Part shown: one piece after another, positions 17,359 to 26,398 of the stretch
How the letters are laid out: the number at the start of each line of letters is the position of its first letter
Position numbering within the stretch: the stretch's first letter is position 1
From: Desulfofundulus salinus
Lineage (GTDB): Bacteria > Bacillota > Desulfotomaculia > Desulfotomaculales > Desulfovirgulaceae
NCBI RefSeq assembly: GCF_003627965.1
Contig: NZ_RBWE01000001.1
Coordinates: 1,783,382 to 1,847,381, forward strand
Direction: 5' to 3'
Length of the DNA: 64,000 nucleotides
Made by a program: the position numbers and the translations under genes
The notes under the pieces: generated by a model
The model's input: the letters and a program-made list of their open reading frames with translations, nothing else
What the model was told of the DNA's origin: nothing
Databases searched by the model: none

Positions 17359-18309
17359 ATGGCCGTTACCATAGCCAAAGAAAGATGGACCAACAAGGTT
17401 GCAGAAGTGGTTTTAGGAACCGAGCCGAACATCGTTAAAATCGGGGGCGAGAGTACCCTGCCCTTCCTGCACTTCGAAGGAGAAATGCCCAACCGGCCTG
17501 CGGTGGCCCTGGAAGTCTGGGACATGGAACCCACCAGCTGGCCGGAAATTCTGACCAGCGCCTACGCCGGTGTATTAAACGACCCCGTGGCGTGGGCGAA
17601 AAAGTGCGTGGAATACGGGGCGGACCTGGTCTGCCTGACCCTGGTCAGTGCCCATCCGGATAATAAAAACACAAGCCCGGAGGAATGCGCCCAGGTGGCC
17701 AAGGCGGTGGCCGACGCTGTAAACGTGCCCTTGATCATCCTTGGCTGCGGTGTGGAAGAAAAAGACGCCCAGGTGCTGGAAAAAGTGGCCGAGGCCCTGT
17801 CCGGCCGGAACTTCCTCCTGGGTTGTGCCACGCAGGAGAACTACAAAACTATTACCGCTGCCTGCATGGTGCACGGTCACAACATCATTGCTTCCAGCCC
17901 CCTGGACATCAACCTGGAAAAGCAGCTGAACATATTAATTACGGAAATGAACCTGGCCGCCAACCGCATTGTCATTGACCCCTCGGTGGGCGCCCTGGGT
18001 TACGGTATTGAATACGCCTATTCCATCATGGAACGGACCCGCATCGGTGCCCTTACGGGCGATAAAATGATGGCCATGCCGGTCATCTGCCTGCTGGGCC
18101 AGGAAGTCTGGAAAACCAAGGAAGCGAAGAGCACCACGGAGGAGACTCCGGAATGGGGAAGCCAGGAGCGCCGGACCATCCTGTGGGAAGTAATCACTGC
18201 CGTGGCCTTTGCTCAGGCGGGCGGGTCCCTGTTTGTCATGCGGCATCCCGAATCCCTCAAACAATTCCGGGCCCACATTGACAAATTGATGCAGCCCAAT
18301 GCCTATTAA
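17359..18309 (+). CDS. acsD: Corrinoid iron-sulfur protein small subunit
   Basis: The 316-residue delta subunit pairs with AcsC. Conserved regions include KIGGESTLPFLHFEGE near the start, GADLVCLTLVSAHPD, CGVEEKDAQVLEKVAEAL, IDPSVGALGYGIEYAYS and PVICLLGQEVWKTKEAK. The fold is a TIM barrel that cradles the cobalamin from the other side. RBS AAAGGAG precedes ATG 17359, and it is 41 bases after the second cooC. Length fits the family. Confidence 0.96.
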   Translation: MAVTIAKERWTNKVAEVVLGTEPNIVKIGGESTLPFLHFEGEMPNRPAVALEVWDMEPTSWPEILTSAYAGVLNDPVAWAKKCVEYGADLVCLTLVSAHPDNKNTSPEECAQVAKAVADAVNVPLIILGCGVEEKDAQVLEKVAEALSGRNFLLGCATQENYKTITAACMVHGHNIIASSPLDINLEKQLNILITEMNLAANRIVIDPSVGALGYGIEYAYSIMERTRIGALTGDKMMAMPVICLLGQEVWKTKEAKSTTEETPEWGSQERRTILWEVITAVAFAQAGGSLFVMRHPESLKQFRAHIDKLMQPNAY

Positions 18310-18339
18310 TAAAAAAAATAAAAGGAAGGTGTCAAAAAT

Positions 18340-19134
18340 ATGATCCTCATTGGCGAGCGGATCAATGGTATGTTTAAGGATATCCGGGAAGCCATTTTAA
18401 ACAAAGACCCGGAACCCATCCGTTATTGGGCCAAACGCCAGTATGAAAACTGCGCCGCTTACCTGGACATTAACACCGGCCCCACCGTGGACCCCAAGGA
18501 CCAGCCGGCGGTAATGGAGTGGCTGGTGAAGGTTGCCCAGGAAACCGTGCCTCTGCCCTGCTGCATTGACTCAACCAACCCGGAAGCCATCGAGGCCGGG
18601 TTGGCCGTACACAAGGGCAAGGCCATGATCAACTCTACCAGTGCCGACCAGTGGAAGATGGACATTTATTTCCCCATGGCCAAGAAATATAATGCCGCCA
18701 TCATTGGTCTGGCCATGAATGAAAAGGGCGTACCCAAGAGTGCGGCCGACCGGGTAGCCCTGGCCATGGAAATTGTGGTTAATGCCGACGCCCATGGCAT
18801 CCCCATGGAAGACCTGTATATTGATCCCCTGATGCTGCCCTGTAACGTGGCCCAGGACCACGGACCCGAGGTACTGGAAGCCATCCGCCAGATCAAGACT
18901 CTGGCCGATCCGCCGCCCCGGACCACCCTGGGCCTGAGCAACACCTCCCAGCGCTGCACCAACCGTCACCTGCTCAACCGGACCTTCCTGATTATGTGCA
19001 TGGCTGTGGGATTGGATTCGGCTATCGCCGACCTGGAAGACCAGGAATTGCTGGATGCCGTGGCTGGCGCCAACATCCTCCTGAATAAGGACATTTATTG
19101 CGACTCCTTCTTAAAGACCTTCAGACAGCGGTAA
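18340..19134 (+). CDS. acsE: Methyl-THF:corrinoid protein methyltransferase
   Basis: The 264-residue enzyme moves the methyl group of methyltetrahydrofolate to Co(I) of AcsCD. It starts with ILIGERINGMFKDI and contains the pterin-binding TIM-barrel motifs AYLDINTGPTVDP, CIDSTNPEAIEAGL, INSTS and DPLMLPCNV. The end, LNKDIYCDSFLKTFRQR, also fits the family. It is the last gene of the acs operon and is followed by a strong terminator. Confidence 0.96.
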   Translation: MILIGERINGMFKDIREAILNKDPEPIRYWAKRQYENCAAYLDINTGPTVDPKDQPAVMEWLVKVAQETVPLPCCIDSTNPEAIEAGLAVHKGKAMINSTSADQWKMDIYFPMAKKYNAAIIGLAMNEKGVPKSAADRVALAMEIVVNADAHGIPMEDLYIDPLMLPCNVAQDHGPEVLEAIRQIKTLADPPPRTTLGLSNTSQRCTNRHLLNRTFLIMCMAVGLDSAIADLEDQELLDAVAGANILLNKDIYCDSFLKTFRQR

Positions 19135-19148
19135 GGGCACGGCCTCAA

Positions 19149-19195
19149 AAGGGGAAAGCGGTCGCTCGCAGGCCGTTTTCCCCTTGGTTTGTTTT
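19149..19195 (+). terminator. Terminator of the acs operon
   Basis: AAGGGGAAAGCGG (19149-19161) pairs with CCGTTTTCCCCTT (19173-19185), with one G-U pair, followed by GGTTTGTTTTC. Confidence 0.88.
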
Positions 19196-19343
19196 CAAAA
19201 ATTTTTAAGGACAATTGCAGGATTTGCAAGGTCTATGGACGAATTATATTAACTGGCATTCACAAGGGCTACACGAGCTGAAGGTAATCTAAAACAAAAG
19301 TCGCAACACGCTCTTTATTTTGTTCTTTTCGGGAGGGGATATA

Positions 19344-21353
19344 GTGCCTAGGATTGGCGTCTACATCTGCCATTGTGGCGAGAATATCGCCGGTGCTGTG
19401 AATGTGGAAGAGGTGAGAAAATACGCCGAGAAGCTCCCCGGGGTAGTCCTTGCACGGAACTATCTTTTCATGTGTTCGGATCCGGGCCAGGAATTAATCA
19501 AGCAGGATATTAAGAACGGCCTCATTGACCGGGTGGTGGTGGCAGCCTGTACTCCCCGCACACACGAACCGATCTTCCGCAAGGCGGTGGAGGACGGGGG
19601 GCTCAACAAGTACCTCCTCGAAATGGCGAACATCCGTGACCAGGATAGCTGGCCACATTGGCAAGACAAGGAGAGAGCCACCGCAAAAGCAAAGAAACTG
19701 GTTGCCAGCGCCGTAGCGAAGGCCGCTTTCCTGGAGCCGCTGGAGGACAGATTTGTGGAAGTAACGCGTGCATCGCTGGTCGTTGGCGGTGGCGTCGCCG
19801 GAATGTTTGCCGCGCTCGATCTGGCCAATATGGGCTATAAGGTCTACCTGGTGGAGAAAAGCCCCTCCGTTGGGGGCAACATGGCCAAGCTCGATAAGAC
19901 TTTCCCCACCAATGACTGTTCAGCCTGTATCCTAACTCCCATCATGGTGCAGGTGGGAACCCATCCGAATATTGAACTTCTAACTTACTCCGAAGTGGAA
20001 TCCGTCGAAGGATCCGTCGGCAACTTCAAAGTGAAGGTAAGAAAGAAACAGACGTATATTGACTGGGATAAGTGTACTGGATGCGGCGATTGCGTGAATG
20101 CCTGCCCGGCCAAGGTGCCCAACGAGTTCAATGAGGGCATGGATAACCGCAAGGCTATTTATATTGAGTTTCCGCAGGCAGTACCGAAACGGGCGGTTGT
20201 AGATATTGAGCACTGCCTTAACTGCGCGAAACGTATTATCGGTACCCAGCCGAGGACCCATTCCAAGACTGGCGAGCCCATCCTTGCCCCGTGTGAGAAA
20301 GCATGCAAAACCGGTGCGTGTGACCGTTCAAGGGCGTATAACCCCGAAGGCGAGATCGTCGAGCTCAACGTGGGCACCATCATCGTGGCTGCCGGTTACA
20401 AGGTGATGGACAAAGCGCCGTTCAAAGAGTATTCGCCGCAATCACCCAACGTTATCACGGCCATGCAACTTGAGCGTATCCTGTCGGCAACCGGTCCCAC
20501 GGAAGGCCAATTGAAACGCCCGTCGGACGGTGAAAAGCCCAAAACCATCGCCTTCATCTCTTGTGTTGGCAGCCGGGATAAGAGATACCATACCTATTGC
20601 TCCAAGGTCTGCTGCATGTACATGCTCAAGGAAGCCCGGTTGATCAAGGAGAAGTACCCTCACATTGATATTTACATTTTCTTTATTGACGTGCGAACCG
20701 GCGGTAAAGACTTCGAGGAGTACTACAACTACTGCCGTGATCTTGGCATCAAGATGCTTCGCGGCCGTGTCGGGGCGGTAGACGAGTTGCCAGGCGATAG
20801 GTTAAGGGTGCGCGCCTACGACGTTGACCTGGGTGCGCCCGTAGAATTGGAGGCCGACCTGGTGGTCCTGGCCACGGCTATCGAGCCTGCTCCGGACCTC
20901 GAAGAACTTGGCCGGAAGCTGGGTATCACATGCGGCAGCGAAGGTTTCATGAAGGAGTTGCACACCAAGCTCTATCCGGTAGAAACGTCAGTGAAGGGTA
21001 TTTACATCGCCGGGTGTACACAGGGCCCCAAAGACATTCCCGAATCGGTGTCACAAGCACGGGCTGCTTCTTCAGCGGCCGCAGTACCCCTCACCTTAGG
21101 AAAGGTAATTGTGGAGCCGCTGATTTCGGAAGTGAACCAGAGGAAGTGCACCGGCTGCGGTACTTGCGTGCAACTGTGTCCGTACTCGGCCATCAGCCTG
21201 GTGGAGGATAAAGGAAGGCTGCGGTCCAAAATTGACGAAGCCCTGTGTGCCGGCTGCGGCGTATGTGCAGCGGCTTGCCCGTCGGGAGTCATCACGTTGC
21301 ACGGCTTCACCAACGCCCAGATCCACGCACAAATTAAAGCTTTAGCCTGCTGA
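19344..21353 (+). CDS. hdrA: HdrA-type flavoprotein (Hdr-Flx complex)
   Basis: The 669-residue protein is a single-module HdrA, the FAD subunit proposed to bifurcate electrons. It has the N-terminal IGVYICHCG domain, an FAD-binding VVGGGVAGMFAALDLA, and the adjoining FPTNDCSACI. Insert ferredoxin motifs include CTGCGDCVNACP, and the C-terminal 2[4Fe-4S] domain has CTGCGTCVQLCP and CAGCGVCAAACP. GTG 19344 is chosen because of GGGAGGGG upstream and the usual start PRIGVYICHCG. HdrC, HdrB, MvhD and Flx genes follow, so it should be the flavin core of an HdrABC-FlxABCD complex. Confidence 0.9.
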   Translation: MPRIGVYICHCGENIAGAVNVEEVRKYAEKLPGVVLARNYLFMCSDPGQELIKQDIKNGLIDRVVVAACTPRTHEPIFRKAVEDGGLNKYLLEMANIRDQDSWPHWQDKERATAKAKKLVASAVAKAAFLEPLEDRFVEVTRASLVVGGGVAGMFAALDLANMGYKVYLVEKSPSVGGNMAKLDKTFPTNDCSACILTPIMVQVGTHPNIELLTYSEVESVEGSVGNFKVKVRKKQTYIDWDKCTGCGDCVNACPAKVPNEFNEGMDNRKAIYIEFPQAVPKRAVVDIEHCLNCAKRIIGTQPRTHSKTGEPILAPCEKACKTGACDRSRAYNPEGEIVELNVGTIIVAAGYKVMDKAPFKEYSPQSPNVITAMQLERILSATGPTEGQLKRPSDGEKPKTIAFISCVGSRDKRYHTYCSKVCCMYMLKEARLIKEKYPHIDIYIFFIDVRTGGKDFEEYYNYCRDLGIKMLRGRVGAVDELPGDRLRVRAYDVDLGAPVELEADLVVLATAIEPAPDLEELGRKLGITCGSEGFMKELHTKLYPVETSVKGIYIAGCTQGPKDIPESVSQARAASSAAAVPLTLGKVIVEPLISEVNQRKCTGCGTCVQLCPYSAISLVEDKGRLRSKIDEALCAGCGVCAAACPSGVITLHGFTNAQIHAQIKALAC

Positions 21354-21370
21354 GTTCGGGGGTGGTACGA

Positions 21371-21943
21371 GTGTCTAGCGATCAAGTAGCAACGGGGGTA
21401 ATCAACCTCTCTGAAGGCGATTCCAGTCTAGCTAATGAAATAAAAGAGTTAGGCGGCGAGGAATTGATGGAATGCATCCAGTGCGCCAAATGCGCCGCCG
21501 CCTGCCCTATGGTGCTGGCTGGCTTTCCCTTTTTCAACAAGCGGATTATTCAAGCGATTTTCCTGGGGTTGCGTGACGCACTGCTGGACGATTCATCCAT
21601 TTGGGCCTGTCAGTCCTGCAATCGCTGCACCGAAGTATGTCCGCGGGAGGTTAACCCCTTTGAGATCATTCAAGCCATGCGGCGAGTGGCGATAAGGGAG
21701 TTTGCCCTGCCTACCCTTTCCATTGAAGGTCTTAAGTCCCTTTACGATACCGGCCATGCCGTTTATCTGGCGGGAGCCGGAAACACGCGGGCAAAAGTTG
21801 GTCTGCCGGAAAAGCCGCCTTCCACGGTCGCGAACCCGGAAGCTTTGAAAGAGCTGCAGGCGGTCATACGAAAAACAGCCCTGGCCGACCTGGGAATTAT
21901 CCCCATGGACGAGTCCGGCGTAAAGGAAACTTGTGAGGTGTAG
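21371..21943 (+). CDS. hdrC: HdrC subunit
   Basis: The 190-residue iron-sulfur protein has CIQCAKCAAACP and CQSCNRCTEVCP, the two 4Fe-4S motifs of HdrC, inside a helical protein. Its inferred job is wiring HdrA to HdrB. GTG 21371 is preferred to GTG 21362 because of spacing to GGGGGTGG. It begins 17 bases after hdrA and is followed by hdrB after three bases. Confidence 0.87.
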   Translation: MSSDQVATGVINLSEGDSSLANEIKELGGEELMECIQCAKCAAACPMVLAGFPFFNKRIIQAIFLGLRDALLDDSSIWACQSCNRCTEVCPREVNPFEIIQAMRRVAIREFALPTLSIEGLKSLYDTGHAVYLAGAGNTRAKVGLPEKPPSTVANPEALKELQAVIRKTALADLGIIPMDESGVKETCEV

Positions 21944-21946
21944 CCA

Positions 21947-22840
21947 ATGAAGGTAGGTTTTTTTGTCGGCTGCAACACGGCGTTTAATAGACCGGATTTA
22001 GAGCAGGCGGTACGGTATGCGTTCCCGGCACTCGGGATTGAACTGGACAACCTTGAAGGACAGTCATGTTGTCCCAGTTGGGGGACGATGCCCTCCGTAG
22101 ACGTGGTGGGCTGGTGTGCCGTAGGAGCTAGAAACCACACCATAGCTGAGGAAAAAGGCCTGGATATAGTCACCGTGTGCGGCAGCTGTTACGGTAGCCT
22201 GGCTGAATCAAAGTACAAGATGGATACCCACCCGGAGATAAAGGCCCAGGTCAACGAGATTCTTAAGGATATTGGCAGGGAATATAAGGGAACCAGCAAT
22301 GTCAGGCTCGCTTTCTATTATCTATACCATGAGCTTGGGCCTGACAAGATTAAAGAGGCCGTTAAACATAAACTCGACGGCCTTACAGTGGCCCTTCAGC
22401 CCGGCTGCCACACCCTCTGGCCAAGCAAAGTTTACTATGATAAGGAAGAAGATCCCTTCCACCCCAAGGTGCTTAAGGAAATGTGTGAGGCCTTGGGCGC
22501 TACAGTTGGTCATTATACCCGCTTAATCGACTGTTGTGGTATGGGTGCTATGCGGAGCACCGACATGGAAAAATCCTTAAAGCTTGTTGAGAAAAAGCTT
22601 ATCTCCATGAAAAACGAGGTTAATCCCGACCTGATCGTGACCGGTTGCAGTTCCTGCTTGATCCAGTTCGACACAGCCCAGGAACTCCTGCGTAGCGGCA
22701 AGAAGATTAATTTCGAGATTCCTGTCCTCCACATCATGCAGGTCCTGGCGTTATGCCTGGGAGCCGATCCGGAGCGGGTTACCGGTCTGGCGAAAACGGA
22801 TGTAAGACGCGTTGTAAACAGGATTTTGGAAGGATTATAA
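21947..22840 (+). CDS. hdrB: HdrB subunit with two CCG domains
   Basis: The 297-residue protein has the HdrB pattern. The first CCG domain has GCN near residue 6, SCCPSWG near residue 45 and CGSCYGS. The second has QPGCHTLWPSK, DCCGMGAMR and TGCSSCLIQFD. These cysteines ligate the two noncubane clusters that reduce a disulfide in the methanogen enzyme. The natural disulfide partner in bacteria is unsettled; DsrC-like proteins or small thiols have been proposed for Hdr-Flx systems. It sits between hdrC and the selenoprotein mvhD-like gene. Confidence 0.87.
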   Translation: MKVGFFVGCNTAFNRPDLEQAVRYAFPALGIELDNLEGQSCCPSWGTMPSVDVVGWCAVGARNHTIAEEKGLDIVTVCGSCYGSLAESKYKMDTHPEIKAQVNEILKDIGREYKGTSNVRLAFYYLYHELGPDKIKEAVKHKLDGLTVALQPGCHTLWPSKVYYDKEEDPFHPKVLKEMCEALGATVGHYTRLIDCCGMGAMRSTDMEKSLKLVEKKLISMKNEVNPDLIVTGCSSCLIQFDTAQELLRSGKKINFEIPVLHIMQVLALCLGADPERVTGLAKTDVRRVVNRILEGL

Positions 22841-22914
22841 AAGACCATCTTGGCCTTTAACTGTTAACTTTTCTCAGCTCTCTGGCTTTCTTTGGGTAGT
22901 GAAAGGAGTGAAAA

Positions 22915-23373
22915 ATGGTAATGCGGACAGAGTTTGAACCAAAAATTATTGCCTTTTTATGTAACTGGTGCAGTTACGCAGGTGCAGACCTTGCCGGGTC
23001 TCTCAGGTTCCAGTACCCCCCGAATGTGACGATCATCAGGGTGCCCTGCTCTGGAAGGGTTTCTCCGTTATTTATACTGAAGGCCCTTTTTGCCGGCGCT
23101 GACGGCGTGCTGGTAGGCGGGTGACATCCCGGAGACTGCCACTATGGTAGTGGCAATTATAATGCTGAACGGCGCACCAAGATCACCCAGCGGCTTTTAG
23201 ATTCACTGGGAATTGAGCGGGAGCGGCTCCGGTTGGCCTGGATTTCCGCTTCGGAAGGGGCCAAGTTTGCCGAGACGGTAAGAGATTTCACTACTCAGCT
23301 ACAGGAGTTGGGTCCCAACCCGTTGCGTGTCACGGATGGCCAGGAGAAAGGGAATGAAGGAACCGTGGTTTAA
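22915..23373 (+). CDS. flxD: MvhD/FlxD-like iron-sulfur subunit, selenoprotein (TGA = Sec)
   Basis: Read through one in-frame TGA (23122-23124), this gives a 152-residue MvhD-family protein. The first part has [26 protein letters not shown] and PCSGR. The TGA falls in VGG-U-HPGDCHY, exactly where MvhD proteins have cysteine in GGCH.GDCHY. After it the frame continues without stops through NYNAERR to TAA 23371-23373. A perfect hairpin (23137-23155) begins 12 bases after the TGA. MvhD passes electrons from a donor (hydrogenase or Flx) to HdrA. Start ATG 22915 has AAAGGAG. A sequencing error or pseudogene is less likely because both halves are intact and conserved. Confidence 0.85.
23122..23155 (+). 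promoter_or_regulatory. Predicted SECIS element for the first MvhD
   Basis: After TGA 23122-23124, TGCCACTA (23137-23144) and TAGTGGCA (23148-23155) form an 8-bp perfect stem closed by TGG, with GGT at the tip. Bacterial SECIS hairpins lie directly after the UGA inside the coding region and carry an exposed G-U in the apical loop that SelB contacts. Position and tip fit. Confidence 0.7.
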
Positions 23374-23559
23374 CAAGATCCTTTGTAAGGGCTAAGGAAA
23401 GGCACCTACAAACAAGTTGTCAGTCTCGCCCAAAGCTCCTTAATGCAGGAGGGAAGATTAAAGCCATGGAAAGGAAATCTAGAGGCAAACGGAGTACTTA
23501 CCTCGGTCAAGGAACCGAGTCCCAATAAAGGTCGGGTCGAGAAGGCGGGGTGTTATAAA

Positions 23560-24522
23560 ATGAGCGAATTAACCAGGGCAATTCAAGAAACGGCACAAAA
23601 GCTTCTGCAAAACAGGGAAGTTGAACTAGTGGTGGGTTTTGCAGAGGGGAGCCTCCCTTTGCGCAATACCCCCTGCTTTGTTCGCCAACCAGAGGAGGCA
23701 CAAAAGCTGGTCTGGGGTTACGGCTGTGAAAACAACCTGGCTAACTACCTCCGCAAGAGGCCAGAAAAGGTGGCCGTGGTAGCTAAGGGTTGTGATAGCC
23801 GCTCCATAGTAGAGCTTATAAAAGAAAACCAGATCGACCGCGATAAACTGGTGGTTATTGGTGTACCTTGCCGGGGCATGATTGACCGCAAGAAAGTAAC
23901 CCACTTGCTGGCAGGAAAGGAGCTGCTGGAAGCAGAAGTAAGGGACGGCCAGGTCGTATTAAAAGGAAAAGAATTTAACGAAACTGTTCCCCTTGAACAA
24001 TTGCTTTACGATACCTGTTTAACCTGCCAACACCCCAACCCGGTGTTGTTCGACATCATGATGGGCGAACCAGTTCCGGTGAAAGAAACCGAATGTTTTG
24101 CCGACGTAGCAAACTTTGAAACAAAAGCACCGGCGGAAAAGCGGGCATATCTCATGCAGGAACTGTCCCGTTGTATTCGATGCTATGCCTGCCGGCAGGC
24201 CTGCCCCATGTGCTTCTGCGAAGAATGCTTTGTCGATTGCTCTATGCCCCAGTGGCTTAGCAAGTCATCCCTGAATGTTCAGGATAACGTCTTCTTCCAG
24301 GCCGTAAGGGCACTTCACCTGGCCGGGCGCTGCGTGGACTGTGGAGCATGCGACCGTGCCTGCCCCATGGGCATTGATTTGCGCACCTTAACCCGCAAAA
24401 TGGTGAAGGATGTTCAGGAGCTGTTTGGTTATACCGCCGGGGTCAGCTTGGATCAAAAACCTCCGCTAGCTGCACCAATTAATACAACAAGCCCGGCCAC
24501 TTGTAATCAAGACGGGAGGTGA
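23560..24522 (+). CDS. flxC: FlxC-like / FrhB-type iron-sulfur protein
   Basis: The 320-residue protein combines an N-terminal region of the coenzyme F420 hydrogenase/dehydrogenase beta type (VVAKGCDSRSIVELI, VIGVPCRGMID, CLTCQHPNP) with two 4Fe-4S motifs, CIRCYACRQACP and CVDCGACDRACP. A cysteine cluster CFCEECFVDC lies between them. ATG 23560 is chosen since the upstream 39 residues from 23443 have no RBS and look noncoding. It lies between the Sec-MvhD gene and flxB and probably belongs to the FlxABCD NADH-oxidising unit. The letter B or C is assigned by analogy only. Confidence 0.72.
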   Translation: MSELTRAIQETAQKLLQNREVELVVGFAEGSLPLRNTPCFVRQPEEAQKLVWGYGCENNLANYLRKRPEKVAVVAKGCDSRSIVELIKENQIDRDKLVVIGVPCRGMIDRKKVTHLLAGKELLEAEVRDGQVVLKGKEFNETVPLEQLLYDTCLTCQHPNPVLFDIMMGEPVPVKETECFADVANFETKAPAEKRAYLMQELSRCIRCYACRQACPMCFCEECFVDCSMPQWLSKSSLNVQDNVFFQAVRALHLAGRCVDCGACDRACPMGIDLRTLTRKMVKDVQELFGYTAGVSLDQKPPLAAPINTTSPATCNQDGR

Positions 24523-24526
24523 GAGA

Positions 24527-25552
24527 GTGTTGCTTGTAAATAAAGGCCAGTTTACCGATTGGCTCAATCAGTTAATACAGGTTTATCAGGTATATGCCCC
24601 TGTAAAAGAGGATGACTATTTCTGCTTTAAAAAAATTAACTCTGGCGACCAGGCAACCTTGAATTATACCAACTCCAAGGTTCCCCCCAAAGAAGTTCTC
24701 TTTCCACGTTCGGAAAAACTCTTCTGCTATCGCTGTGAAAACGATGGCGTTCAATTAACAGAACAAATTGATGAAAGCAAAAAAATTATCGTTGGCTTAA
24801 GGCCCTGCGACGCCAAAAGCTTTCTCCTTCTGGACGGCGTCTTTAACAGTGACAAATATCATGATCCTTACTACCTGATAAGAAGAAACAATACCGTACT
24901 GGTAGGTCTTGGGTGTAATCAACCGGCAGCCACCTGCTTTTGCACTTCCCTGGGCGGGGGTCCTTTTGCCACCGAAGGCCTGGACCTCTTGCTGGTGGAC
25001 ATCGGTGACCGATACGTGGTGGAGGTGCTGACGGACAGGGGTCGAGAATTGCTTTCCGGAATGGAGCTGCCCGCCGCCAACCAGGAGGCGCAGGAAGCCG
25101 CCCGAATAGTGAAGGAAGGTGCGGCGCTCTCTACCCAAGTTAATCTGGAAGGGCTAAAGTCCAAGTTGGATGTTATTTTCTATGACCCCATCTGGGACCT
25201 GATCCATGAGAAGTGCCTGGGGTGTGCCGCCTGTACTTACACCTGTCCCACGTGCCACTGCTTTGACATCGTAGACGAGGCTGAGGGGAACGAAGGCTGC
25301 CGGATACGCAATTGGGATGCCTGCATGTTCCCGCTCTTTACCCTTCACGGTTCCGGCCACAACCCCCGTCCGACGGGTAAGGAACGGTTCCGGCAACGGG
25401 TCATGCATAAATTCAAGTACTTCGTGGACAATTTTAACGCCATAGCCTGTGTAGGCTGCGGCAGGTGCATTATAAACTGCCCTGTTAATCTGGACATCCG
25501 GGAAGTGTTAGCGGAGATCCAGGGTTCGGAAGTGAGGTCTGATAAGCAATGA
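24527..25552 (+). CDS. flxB: FlxB-like / AsrA-type 4Fe-4S protein
   Basis: The 341-residue protein resembles the iron-sulfur subunit of anaerobic sulfite reductase (AsrA) and FlxB. It has an N-terminal domain with GLRPCDAKSF, then two ferredoxin motifs CLGCAACTYTCPTCHC and CVGCGRCIINCP. Start is GTG 24527 behind GGGAGGTG. Its stop overlaps the next start (ATGA), so it is translationally coupled to the FAD/NAD subunit. Role: carry electrons between the FlxA flavin and FlxD/HdrA. No sulfite reductase catalytic subunit (AsrC) follows, which favours Flx over Asr. Confidence 0.75.
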   Translation: MLLVNKGQFTDWLNQLIQVYQVYAPVKEDDYFCFKKINSGDQATLNYTNSKVPPKEVLFPRSEKLFCYRCENDGVQLTEQIDESKKIIVGLRPCDAKSFLLLDGVFNSDKYHDPYYLIRRNNTVLVGLGCNQPAATCFCTSLGGGPFATEGLDLLLVDIGDRYVVEVLTDRGRELLSGMELPAANQEAQEAARIVKEGAALSTQVNLEGLKSKLDVIFYDPIWDLIHEKCLGCAACTYTCPTCHCFDIVDEAEGNEGCRIRNWDACMFPLFTLHGSGHNPRPTGKERFRQRVMHKFKYFVDNFNAIACVGCGRCIINCPVNLDIREVLAEIQGSEVRSDKQ

Positions 25553-26388
25553 AAAACCCCTATCTTCCACTTCCCATGCGGCTGGTTAAAAACTTTGTGG
25601 AAACCGAAGATAAGCTTATTCATACCTTTACCCTGGAGTTCCTAAATGAAGAAGACGAGAAGTCATTCCAATATTTACCCGGCCAATTTGCCGAGGTATC
25701 CGTATTTGGTGTAGGTGAAGCTCCCTTCGGCATTGCCTCTTCGCCCACAGAACCCGGGCACCTGAAGTTCTCGGTGGCCAAAGTAGGTGTGGTGACCACA
25801 ACCCTACACCAACTCCCTGAAGGCACCATCCTGGGTGTGCGGGGACCGCTGGGAAACAACTATCCCATAGAGGAGTTTAAGGGCAAGAACCTGGTAGTAA
25901 TTGGCGGTGGCTTTGCCTTCACCACATTAAGATCGCTGATTACCTACATTCTCCATCCCGACCACAGGGGAGACTACGGAGAACTGACGGTAATTTATGG
26001 CGCCCGGAATCCTGGCCTCTTGCTCTACAAGGACGAGCTGGCCGAATGGGAAAAGCGTTCGGACATTAATCTGGTCTGCACCATTGACCGCCCGGTAGAA
26101 GGATGGAGCGGCCGGGTGGGTTTTGTACCGGCAGTAACCAAGGAAGTAGCTCCCAGCGCGGAAAATGCGTACGCGGTAATTTGCGGCCCACCGGTGATGA
26201 TTAAGTTCACCATGCCGGTGCTCGAGGAACTGGGCTTTCCCTCCGAGCGGATCATCATGTCCCTGGAAAACCGCATGAAATGCGGCATCGGCATGTGCGG
26301 TCGGTGTAACGTGGGCAATAAATACGTCTGTAAAGATGGTCCGGTCTTTACCCGGGCACAACTTAACCAGTTGCCTAACGAATACTAA
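25549..26388 (+). CDS. flxA: FlxA-like FAD/NAD-binding oxidoreductase
   Basis: The 279-residue ferredoxin-reductase-type protein has an FAD-binding half (LPGQFAEVSVFGVGEAPFGI), an NAD-binding half (VVIGGGFAFTTLRSL, ICGPPVMIKF) and a C-terminal 2Fe-2S site, CGIGMCGRCNVG...C. This is the PyrK/AsrB/FlxA plan. In FlxABCD-HdrABC of sulfate reducers it oxidises NADH, and HdrA splits the electrons between ferredoxin and a disulfide. It ends the Flx gene run and is followed by a large hairpin. Confidence 0.82.
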   Translation: MKNPYLPLPMRLVKNFVETEDKLIHTFTLEFLNEEDEKSFQYLPGQFAEVSVFGVGEAPFGIASSPTEPGHLKFSVAKVGVVTTTLHQLPEGTILGVRGPLGNNYPIEEFKGKNLVVIGGGFAFTTLRSLITYILHPDHRGDYGELTVIYGARNPGLLLYKDELAEWEKRSDINLVCTIDRPVEGWSGRVGFVPAVTKEVAPSAENAYAVICGPPVMIKFTMPVLEELGFPSERIIMSLENRMKCGIGMCGRCNVGNKYVCKDGPVFTRAQLNQLPNEY

Positions 26389-26398
26389 AAAGATAAAA

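Noticed and set aside
22915-23124. A 69-residue protein ending at the TGA
   Set aside because: The family continues in the same frame beyond the TGA with conserved HPGDCHY and a SECIS-like hairpin, so truncation is an artefact of treating TGA as a stop.
23443-23559. N-terminal extension of the FlxC-like protein
   Set aside because: There is no RBS at 23443 and the 39 residues look noncoding; ATG 23560 begins the recognisable domain.
24527-26388. Anaerobic sulfite reductase subunits A and B (asrAB)
   Set aside because: The proteins resemble AsrA/AsrB but no asrC follows, and the genes are tied to hdrABC and an MvhD-like gene, which fits FlxBA better.
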